From: Actinomycetes bacterium
GTDB lineage: Bacteria > Actinomycetota > Actinomycetes > Actinomycetales > Microbacteriaceae
DNA length: 8,036 nt
Assembly: GCA_023386675.1 (NCBI GenBank)
Contig: JAEWJG010000240.1
Location: forward strand, 1 to 8,036
Reading direction: 5' to 3'
Shown here in pieces: positions 1-5,180 of the stretch; position 1 is the stretch's first letter; every line of letters starts with the position of its first letter. Below the pieces are notes generated by a model. That model did no database searches and was not told where the DNA came from. It worked only from the letters and a program-made list of their open reading frames with translations. The translations under genes and the position numbers were made by a program.

Positions 1-625
1 GCCCCGGCGTGACCGGACGCGGCGGCTGGTGCTCGCCGCGCCCGCACGCGAGGAGCACGCCCACCGCGCTCCCGCCGGCGGCGACGATCGGTAGGGCGCC
101 GCCGAAGTCGACGACCTTCAGCGCGGCGACCGCCCAGCCGTCGTCGAGCGAGAACACCCCGTACGCGACCGGGAAGAGCACCAGCGGCAGCCACAGGACG
201 GTGAACACGACCCAGGCGCGGAGCGTGAGCCGCGACGAGACGGCCACCGCGACGATGCCCGCGCACAGCACCAGCACGGCGACGACGTACCCGGCCCGGG
301 CGAGCGGATAGGCGGATGTGGGGGCCGCCCCGGCCCCGGTCAGGGACGCCAGGCCGACGTCCGGCACGCCGATCAGGTGCCCGATCAGCGGGGAGCCGGC
401 GACCATCCCGTAGCCCCCGGCGACGGAGAGGATGACGGTGACCGCGACGCCGAGCAGCACGAACCGGAACGCGCGCGCGGCGCGGGCACGACCGCCGAGG
501 CCGCCGACGTAGAACGCCAGCCCGAACGCGGCGAGCAGCACGAGCGCGCCGCAGAAGAACAGCAGCAGCGAATCCACCTGGTCGGGCGTGGCCTGCGCCG
601 CGGTGCTCCCTCGAACCGGAATCAC
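1..625 (-). CDS. Diverged ammonium-transporter-like membrane protein (3' end beyond window)
   Basis: An open frame of 208 codons runs leftward from a GTG at 625-623 to the window edge with no stop, so the C-terminal half is missing. An in-frame TAG at 637-635 excludes a longer start. The protein is hydrophobic with about five predicted membrane segments and aligns along its whole visible length with the neighbouring Amt: FYVGG (38-42) matches FFYGG, FPVAYGVFSLDDGWA (151-165) matches FPVAYWVFNLADGWA, and VDFGG (172-176) matches NDFAGG. It keeps the Asp equivalent to E. coli AmtB D160 (D173). At the AmtB H168 position it has V181 instead of His, and at F107 it has V117. It is therefore an Amt-fold protein that probably does not conduct ammonium by the usual route; a sensor, partner subunit or altered specificity are possible. 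The polypeptide is long and intact, so it is not an obvious pseudogene. The family call is secure; the function is unknown. Confidence 0.75.
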   Translation of the reverse strand, partial: MIPVRGSTAAQATPDQVDSLLLFFCGALVLLAAFGLAFYVGGLGGRARAARAFRFVLLGVAVTVILSVAGGYGMVAGSPLIGHLIGVPDVGLASLTGAGAAPTSAYPLARAGYVVAVLVLCAGIVAVAVSSRLTLRAWVVFTVLWLPLVLFPVAYGVFSLDDGWAVAALKVVDFGGALPIVAAGGSAVGVLLACGRGEHQPPRPVTPG

Positions 626-660
626 CCCCTCACCCTAGCGAGCGTTCGCGCCGACGACGG

Positions 661-698
661 ACGGACGGGGCGCCGCCCGCAGGCGACGCCCCGTCCGT
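661..698 (-). terminator. Hairpin between amt and the Amt-like gene
   Basis: The arms ACGGACGGGGCG (661-672) and CGCCCCGTCCGT (687-698) are perfect 12-bp reverse complements around a 14-nt loop, which itself can form a 3-bp GCC/GGC stem. The hairpin starts 16 nt after the amt stop codon in the direction of transcription. No U-tract follows on either strand, as is common for terminators in high-GC actinomycetes. It could end the amt transcript, or protect its 3' end while some reading continues into the downstream paralog. Confidence 0.6.
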
Positions 699-714
699 TA
701 CGGGAAGTGGAGGG

Positions 715-2007
715 TCAGACCGTCTCGAGCGCGTAGCCCTCCTCGCCGTGGACGACGGTGTCGACGCCGGCCAGCTCGTCCTCGTTCTTGATCCGGAAGC
801 CCATCGTCTTCTGGATGATCCAGCCGATCGCGTAGGCCAGGACGAACGAGTAGATCAGGACCGAGAACGCGCCGACCGCCTGCACGAACAGCTGGTAGAA
901 GCTGCCGCCGTAGAGGAGGCTGGAGAACTGGTCCGTCGCCTTGCCCGCGCTGTCGTACATGTGGGTGAAGCCGAAGATGCCGATCCAGAGGGTACCGATG
1001 AGGCCGCCGACGAGGTGGATGCCGACCACGTCGAGCGAGTCGTCGAAGCCGAGGCGGAACTTCAGGTCGATGGCGAGGGCGCAGACCGCACCGGCGACGA
1101 GACCGAGGAGGATCGCGAAGCCCGGCGTCAGGATGTTACAGGCCGGGGTGATCGCGACCAGGCCCGCGACGGCGCCGGACGCGGCGCCGATCGACGTGGG
1201 CTTGCCGTCCTTGATCTTCTCGACGATCAGCCAGCCGATGGTCGCGGCTGCCGGGGCGGCGAGGGTGTTGATCCAGGCGATCGCGGCGACGCCGTCGACC
1301 GCGGCCTCGGATCCGGCGTTGAAGCCGAACCAGCCGAACCACAGCAGGGCCGCACCGAGGAGGGTCAGCGGCACGTTGTGCGGCTTCGACATGCCCTTCT
1401 GGAACCCGACGCGCTTGCCGAGGACGAGCGCAAGGGCGAGACCCGCGGCACCGGCGTTGATGTGCACCGCGGTGCCGCCCGCGAAGTCGTTCACGTGCAG
1501 CACGGCCGGCGCCCAGCCGTCGGCGAGGTTGAACACCCAGTACGCCACCGGGAAGTAGACGACGGTCACCCAGATGCCCGCGAACACCATCCAGGAGCCG
1601 AACTTGGCGCGGTCGGCGATCGCACCGGAGATCAGGGCGACGGTGATGATGGCGAAGGTCGCCTGGAAGCCGGCGAAGGCGAGGCCGCCGAGGTCCGGGG
1701 TGATGCCGTCCTTGCCCATCAGGCTCGACAGGAACCAGTCCGGGGTGCCGAGGAAGTGCGGGATGGAGGCGGGGCCGAAGCTGAGGCCGTAGCCGTAGAC
1801 GACCCAGAGGACGCCGACGAGGGCCATCGCGCCGAAGCTCATCATCATCATGCTGATGACGCTCTTGGCGCGCACCATGCCGCCGTAGAAGAAGGCGACG
1901 CCGGGGGTCATCAGCAGGACGAGGGCCGCGGCGACGAGGAGCCACAGGGCGTTGACCGTCCCTGCCTCCGCGTAGTCCGCTGCTGTGTGGAGCACCATGC
2001 GAATCAT
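715..2007 (-). CDS. amt: Ammonium transporter, Amt/AmtB family
   Basis: This 430-residue inner-membrane channel takes up ammonium, normally as a trimer regulated by a PII protein (GlnK). Features visible: an N-terminal AFFYGGMVRAKS segment (38-49), the FAGFQATFA stretch (111-119) holding the two pore Phe (F114, F118), the DFAGGTAVHINAG signature (174-186) with D174 and pore His H182, the LLWFGWFGFNAGS segment (221-233), and DVVGIHLVGG (326-335) with the second pore His H331. The C-terminal tail with HGEEGY (420-425) matches the conserved cytoplasmic tail that couples to PII. The start is ambiguous: ATG 2007 has GAGAGG only 3 nt upstream, and a second ATG at 1998 would put that motif 12 nt away. 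No glnK or glnD follows in the window; a diverged Amt paralog comes next. The upstream region carries a GlnR-like box, so induction under nitrogen limitation is likely. Confidence 0.95.
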   Translation of the reverse strand: MIRMVLHTAADYAEAGTVNALWLLVAAALVLLMTPGVAFFYGGMVRAKSVISMMMMSFGAMALVGVLWVVYGYGLSFGPASIPHFLGTPDWFLSSLMGKDGITPDLGGLAFAGFQATFAIITVALISGAIADRAKFGSWMVFAGIWVTVVYFPVAYWVFNLADGWAPAVLHVNDFAGGTAVHINAGAAGLALALVLGKRVGFQKGMSKPHNVPLTLLGAALLWFGWFGFNAGSEAAVDGVAAIAWINTLAAPAAATIGWLIVEKIKDGKPTSIGAASGAVAGLVAITPACNILTPGFAILLGLVAGAVCALAIDLKFRLGFDDSLDVVGIHLVGGLIGTLWIGIFGFTHMYDSAGKATDQFSSLLYGGSFYQLFVQAVGAFSVLIYSFVLAYAIGWIIQKTMGFRIKNEDELAGVDTVVHGEEGYALETV

Positions 2008-2036
2008 CTGCCTCTCTGTACAAGCCCCGCGGGTTC

Positions 2037-2142
2037 ATGGGGTTTCGGGGTGGAGCCAGTTTCGGGCCGAGAGGTTTCCGCGGGTGGATGCTCGTGTTTC
2101 GCGGTTGTTACGCATCCCTGCCGCGTGTAAACACTGTGTTTC
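2037..2142 (-). promoter_or_regulatory. Putative GlnR operator region upstream of amt
   Basis: Read on the minus strand toward amt, 2111-2096 is GTAAC-n6-GAAAC, a perfect match to the half-site pair bound by GlnR in actinomycetes. Another pair, GAAAC-n6-TTTAC, occupies 2142-2127. Further GAAAC half-sites are at 2078-2074, 2063-2059 and 2046-2042, giving five in about 100 bp; the GAAAC at 2078-2074 is 22 bp (two 11-bp steps) from the one at 2100-2096. A TACAGA hexamer at 2020-2015, 7 nt before ATG 2007, is a weak -10 candidate; if used, the GlnR-like sites would lie roughly from -35 to -135, suitable for an activator. The motif matches are seen directly; GlnR binding is inferred from the family consensus and from the nitrogen role of amt. 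Confidence 0.5.
2105..2133 (+). promoter_or_regulatory. Possible promoter for the DUF4326 gene
   Basis: TTGTTA (2105-2110) and TAAACA (2128-2133) are separated by 17 nt and lie about 85 nt before the GTG start at 2218. The -10 match is imperfect because the final T is missing, and the elements overlap the GlnR-like sites. If real, the same sites would also influence this divergent gene. Weak call. Confidence 0.22.
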
Positions 2143-2217
2143 GGGACGCTGCCGATACGCCGCGCAGGCGTAGCGAAACGGCGGGTATGCGGTTCCGACA
2201 ACGAGAAGAGGTGCGGC

Positions 2218-2544
2218 GTGACGCCACAGCGTATCCAGCTCAGCCGACGCAAGGGCTGGCGGAAACCCGAGAACACGGTCGTCGTCGCCAGGCCGACCAG
2301 GTGGGGCAACCCCTTCCCGATCGCCGAGCTCGGGCGTGAGCGCGCGATCGCGTCGTTCCGCGCGATGCTCGACGACCCGGCAGAGCGCGACGCGGTGGGG
2401 TACCCGGATCCGGAGCAGATCCGCGCCGCGCTCGGGGGCAGGAACCTGGCGTGCTGGTGCCCGCTCGTCGACTCGGAGGGTAACCGGGTGCCCTGTCACG
2501 CCGACGTTCTGCTGGAGGTCGCGAACCGCGACCCTGGCGCCTAG
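2218..2544 (+). CDS. DUF4326 domain-containing protein
   Basis: A small soluble protein of 108 residues. It has the layout of the DUF4326 family: an N-terminal basic segment with RRKGWRKPENTVVVARP (10-26), an RWGNPF motif (28-33), a helical middle, and a C-terminal LACWCPL (78-83 region) followed by CHADVLLEV. C79, C81, C93 and H94 form a C-x-C...C-H arrangement that could bind a metal; that is inferred from spacing only. The biochemical function of the family is unknown to me. The GTG start at 2218 is supported by AGAGG at 2207-2211, 6 nt upstream. The gene diverges from amt and converges with the SufE gene, its stop overlapping that gene's stop by sharing CTAG at 2541-2544, which leaves no space for a separate terminator. 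Confidence 0.85.
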   Translation: MTPQRIQLSRRKGWRKPENTVVVARPTRWGNPFPIAELGRERAIASFRAMLDDPAERDAVGYPDPEQIRAALGGRNLACWCPLVDSEGNRVPCHADVLLEVANRDPGA

Positions 2545-2975
2545 GCGGCCAACTTCTCGCGCACCTGCCGCTTCGCGCGGCCGAGGAGCGCCGACATCCC
2601 CCGGAGCCTCAGCGGCGACACCGCCTGCGTGAGGCCGAGGGTCTGCGGGAAGTCGTCGGGTACCGCGAGCACCTCGTCGGTGGTCAGGCCCGCGAGGCCC
2701 TGCACCAGGATGGATGCGAACCCGCGGGTCGTCGGCGCCTCCTGCGGGGCGGTCGCGTACAGGTGCACGATGCCGTCCGCATCCACCTCCACGAAGATGA
2801 ACACCGGCGCCTGGCACTCCTCGACCCGCTCCAGCAGGTCGGGATGGTCGCGGTAGCGCTCCGGCAGCTCCGGCAGCTCGTCCGAGAACTCCAGCAGCAG
2901 CTGGAGCCGGTCGTTCTGCTCCAGCGCCTGGAAGTCGTCGCGGATCTCGGCGAGCGCGCCCGTCAGTTCAGTCAC
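2541..2975 (-). CDS. sufE: SufE family sulfur-acceptor protein
   Basis: A cytosolic protein of 144 residues, close to the usual length of about 140 for SufE. In the classical system SufE accepts persulfide sulfur from the cysteine desulfurase SufS on a conserved Cys and stimulates Fe-S cluster assembly. Visible features are the LxxLLEFSDELPELPERY segment (25-41), the RVEECQAPVFIF stretch (50-61) with C54 as the probable acceptor Cys, the middle segment that includes TRGFASILVQGLAGLT, and the C-terminal LRLRGMSALLGR segment typical of SufE. The start is GTG at 2975-2973, with GGAAGG directly abutting it, so it may rely on coupling to the upstream gene. It lies 19 nt after the sulfurtransferase stop and is almost certainly co-transcribed with it. 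No sufS is present in the window, so the sulfur donor may be the rhodanese; this is inferred from gene order. Confidence 0.9.
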   Translation of the reverse strand: MTELTGALAEIRDDFQALEQNDRLQLLLEFSDELPELPERYRDHPDLLERVEECQAPVFIFVEVDADGIVHLYATAPQEAPTTRGFASILVQGLAGLTTDEVLAVPDDFPQTLGLTQAVSPLRLRGMSALLGRAKRQVREKLAA

Positions 2976-2994
2976 CCTTCCAGGCTACGTCGGA

Positions 2995-3897
2995 TCAGCG
3001 CGAAGGGGCGTCGCCCGGCTCGGCGCCGGTGACGATCGGGACGCGCACGGCCGAGCCCCACTCCGTCCACGAGCCGTCGTAGTTCCGGACGTTCTCGAAG
3101 CCGAGCAGGTGGGTGAGCACGAACCAGGTGTGGCTGGAGCGCTCGCCGATGCGGCAGTAGGCGATGACGTCGTCGCCCGGCTTCAGGCCGGCGCCGTCGA
3201 GGTAGACCTCCTCCAGCTCGGCGCGGCGCTTGAACGTCGCGTCCGGTGCGGCGGCCTTCGCCCACGGGACGGACTTCGCCGACGGGATGTGGCCGGCGCG
3301 CAGCGCGCCCTCCGTCGGGTAGCCGGGGATCTCGGTCCGCTCGCCGCTGTACTCCTCAGGCGAGCGCACGTCGATGAGCGGCTGCGTGCCCAGGGCGGCG
3401 AGCACGTCCTCCTTGAAGGCGCGGATCACGGTGTCGTCACGCTCGACGACCGGGTAGTCGACCGCGGAAGGCTGCGGGACGTCGCGGGTGAGCTCGCGCC
3501 CCTCGGCGATCCACTTGTCGCGGCCGCCGTCGAGGAGGCGGACGTCCTCGTGCCCGAACAGCGTGAACACCCAGAGGGCGTAGGCGGCCCACCAGTTGTT
3601 CTTGTCGCCGTAGATGACGACCGTGGTGTCACGGGCGATGCCCTTCGACCCGAGGAGCTCGGCGAAGCGCTCGGAAGTGACGTAGTCGCGCACGACGGGG
3701 TCGTTGAGGTCGGTGTGCCAGTCGATCTTGACCGACCCCGGAATGTGGCCGGTGTCGTACAGCAGCACGTCCTCGTCCGACTCGACGACGACGAGCCCCG
3801 GTTCGCCCAGGTGGGCGGCGAGCCACTCGGTGCTCACCAGCCGTTCCGGATGCGCGTAGCCGGCGAACTCGGGCGACGGGTCGGTCTCGATGGTCAT
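2995..3897 (-). CDS. Thiosulfate/3-mercaptopyruvate sulfurtransferase (two rhodanese domains)
   Basis: A 300-residue tandem rhodanese that moves sulfane sulfur from thiosulfate or mercaptopyruvate to a thiol acceptor. The N-terminal rhodanese domain (about 16-135) contains DTGHIPGSVKIDWHTDLND (48-66) and has Asp at 98 (IYGDKNNWW), the usual inactive substitution. The C-terminal domain (about 165-290) has LIDVRSPEEYSGE (174-186), AGHIPSAKSVPWAKA (201-215) and the active loop YCRIGERSSHTWF with catalytic C248. The CRIGERS loop is that of actinobacterial CysA2-type thiosulfate sulfurtransferases. The length is slightly above the typical 275-290. The ATG at 3897 has a strong GGGAGGA Shine-Dalgarno sequence (3904-3910) about 6 nt away, which fixes the start. 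It heads a two-gene unit with sufE. Substrate preference between thiosulfate and mercaptopyruvate cannot be decided by eye. Confidence 0.93.
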   Translation of the reverse strand: MTIETDPSPEFAGYAHPERLVSTEWLAAHLGEPGLVVVESDEDVLLYDTGHIPGSVKIDWHTDLNDPVVRDYVTSERFAELLGSKGIARDTTVVIYGDKNNWWAAYALWVFTLFGHEDVRLLDGGRDKWIAEGRELTRDVPQPSAVDYPVVERDDTVIRAFKEDVLAALGTQPLIDVRSPEEYSGERTEIPGYPTEGALRAGHIPSAKSVPWAKAAAPDATFKRRAELEEVYLDGAGLKPGDDVIAYCRIGERSSHTWFVLTHLLGFENVRNYDGSWTEWGSAVRVPIVTGAEPGDAPSR

Positions 3898-4031
3898 GCG
3901 GTGTCCTCCCGGGGAATGGGCTCACGTCGAGGGATAGGCTGGAGAGCCTGCGACGAACTGGAATCTACGTCCAGCGTAGGCGGCCCCCAACGGCCGCGGT
4001 AAGACTTCGACACAAAGGTGCACACCCCGCC
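3898..4031. promoter_or_regulatory. Divergent spacer between the sulfurtransferase operon and zapE
   Basis: These 134 bp must carry promoters for both directions. Visible elements are the Shine-Dalgarno sequence of the sulfurtransferase (3904-3910, minus strand), an AAGGTG (4015-4020) 11 nt before the zapE ATG as a distant ribosome site, and a small inverted repeat CTACG-n5-CGTAG at 3965-3979. I could not pick out convincing -35/-10 pairs. Confidence 0.45.
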
Positions 4032-5087
4032 ATGACCCTCGAGCAGACCGGCGCCCTCCCCCGCCTCGCCGACCGTTCGCCCCAGATCACGGGCGCCGAG
4101 ATCGCCGCCAGCCTGGTCCCGCCGTCGCAGTTCGAGCATGCGACCTTCGAGTCGTACCGGCCCGACCACGACTACCCGTCGCAGGCGGAGGCCGTGGCGA
4201 CGCTGAAGCTGTTCGCCAAGACGTGGGAGCCGCAGCGCCCTGCGGGCCTGTTCAGCCGCAGCCGCAAGAAGGTGGAGGCGATGAAACCGGGCGTCTACCT
4301 CGACGGCGGTTTCGGCGTCGGCAAGACGCACCTCCTCGCCGCGCTCTGGCACGAGGCGCCCGGGCCCAAGTACTTCGGCACCTTCATCGAGTACACCGCG
4401 CTCGTCGGGGCGCTCGGCTATGCGGGCGCCGTGGACCTGCTCCGCGGCTCCACCCTCATCTGCATCGACGAGTTCGAGCTGGACGACCCGGGCGACACGA
4501 TGATGATGACCCGGATGCTCGGCGAGCTCGTCGCCTCCGGAACCCGCATCGCCGCGACCAGCAACACCCCGCCGAACGCGCTCGGCGAGGGCCGCTTCGC
4601 CGCGAGCGACTTCCTGCGCGAGATCCAGTCGCTGTCGTCGAACTTCCAGACCGTCCGCATCGACGGCCTGGACTACCGCCGCCGCGACACGACCGGGAAC
4701 GCGGTCACCGTGGACCCCGACGCCTACGAGCGGGTTCTCGCGGTGATGGCGGGCCGCGGCGAGACGGCCACGAGCGACGACTTCCACGACCTCATCGCGC
4801 ACCTGGCGACTGTCCACCCCTCCCGCTACATCAAGATCATCGACGGCGTGGATGTGATCGGCCTGACGGGCGTGGAGGTGCTGCACGACCAGATGGCCGC
4901 GCTGCGCCTGGTCGCGTTCATCGACCGCGTGTACGACGCCGAGATCCCGATCGTGCAGACCGGCGTCGCACTCAACGACGTCTTCGACGAGGAGATGCTC
5001 GGCGGCGGCTACCGCAAGAAGTACCTGCGGTCGATGTCGCGCATGATCGCGCTCACCGCGGGCGAGCTGCCGCCGCACGACGAGTAG
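4032..5087 (+). CDS. zapE: Cell division protein ZapE / AFG1-family ATPase
   Basis: A 351-residue P-loop ATPase. Walker A is GGFGVGKT (92-99) and Walker B is LICIDEFEL (142-150) with D146 and E147; a sensor-1-like SNTPP follows at 177-181. The YLDGGFGVGKTHL and IDEFELDDPGDTMMM signatures, the FLREIQSL helix and the LDYRRRD strand are those of the ZapE/AFG1 family. In E. coli ZapE associates with FtsZ at the division site and destabilises FtsZ bundles; the mitochondrial AFG1/LACE1 relatives act in protein quality control, so the actinobacterial role is not fixed by homology. The length is close to the bacterial form. The ATG start is preferred because no other in-frame start lies nearby, although its ribosome site AAGGTG is 11 nt upstream, further than ideal. 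It diverges from the sulfurtransferase operon and converges with the hydrolase gene. Confidence 0.92.
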   Translation: MTLEQTGALPRLADRSPQITGAEIAASLVPPSQFEHATFESYRPDHDYPSQAEAVATLKLFAKTWEPQRPAGLFSRSRKKVEAMKPGVYLDGGFGVGKTHLLAALWHEAPGPKYFGTFIEYTALVGALGYAGAVDLLRGSTLICIDEFELDDPGDTMMMTRMLGELVASGTRIAATSNTPPNALGEGRFAASDFLREIQSLSSNFQTVRIDGLDYRRRDTTGNAVTVDPDAYERVLAVMAGRGETATSDDFHDLIAHLATVHPSRYIKIIDGVDVIGLTGVEVLHDQMAALRLVAFIDRVYDAEIPIVQTGVALNDVFDEEMLGGGYRKKYLRSMSRMIALTAGELPPHDE

Positions 5088-5100
5088 CTTCGGCGCCGTG

Positions 5101-5180
5101 TCGGAGTTCGGGACTCGAATCTCCGACGATTGGCAGTCGCGACGGAGATTCGAACGTCAGGCGACCGAATCTCCGACGAT
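5101..5180. repeat. Alternating copies of a CGAATCTCCG motif
   Basis: Four related copies alternate in orientation within 80 bp: an inverted degenerate copy TCGGAGTTCG at 5101-5110, a direct copy CGAATCTCCGACGAT at 5116-5130, an inverted copy CGGAGATTCG at 5143-5152, and an exact second 15-mer direct copy at 5166-5180, 50 bp after the first. The last copy lies inside the final codons of the hydrolase gene. The sequences are seen directly. Whether this is a dispersed repeat family or a local duplication of a terminator arm cannot be told from this window. Confidence 0.75.
5115..5153. terminator. Probable bidirectional terminator between zapE and the hydrolase gene
   Basis: TCGAATCTCCG (5115-5125) pairs perfectly over 11 bp with CGGAGATTCGA (5143-5153) around a 17-nt loop. 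It lies 27 nt past the zapE stop and just past the convergent hydrolase stop (5157-5159), so it can serve both genes. There is no clear U-tract. An alternative hairpin, 5101-5127 (TCGGAG-TTCG against CGAA-T-CTCCGA with one bulge), shares its 3' arm and is mutually exclusive with it. Confidence 0.6.

Noticed and set aside
1838..1852. Run of CAT triplets giving four consecutive Met residues in Amt
   Set aside because: A Met-rich stretch after the FYGG motif is common in actinobacterial Amt proteins, so it is coding constraint rather than a microsatellite of interest.
2009..2021. TACAGA 7 nt before the amt ATG as a leaderless promoter
   Set aside because: It lacks the conserved final T of TANNNT and overlaps a possible Shine-Dalgarno sequence (GAGAGG), so it is kept only as a weak candidate within the amt regulatory entry.
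748..2130. Long plus-strand open frame opposite amt
   Set aside because: Its translation is rich in Asp, Glu, Arg and Gly with no domain and mirrors the third-position GC bias of amt; it is an antisense shadow.
3965..3979. Inverted repeat CTACG-n5-CGTAG in the sulfurtransferase-zapE spacer
   Set aside because: Five-bp arms are too short to separate from chance without conservation data.
3894..5078. Long minus-strand open frame opposite zapE
   Set aside because: Low-complexity Arg/Val/Glu composition, no motif, and fully opposite a gene with intact Walker motifs.
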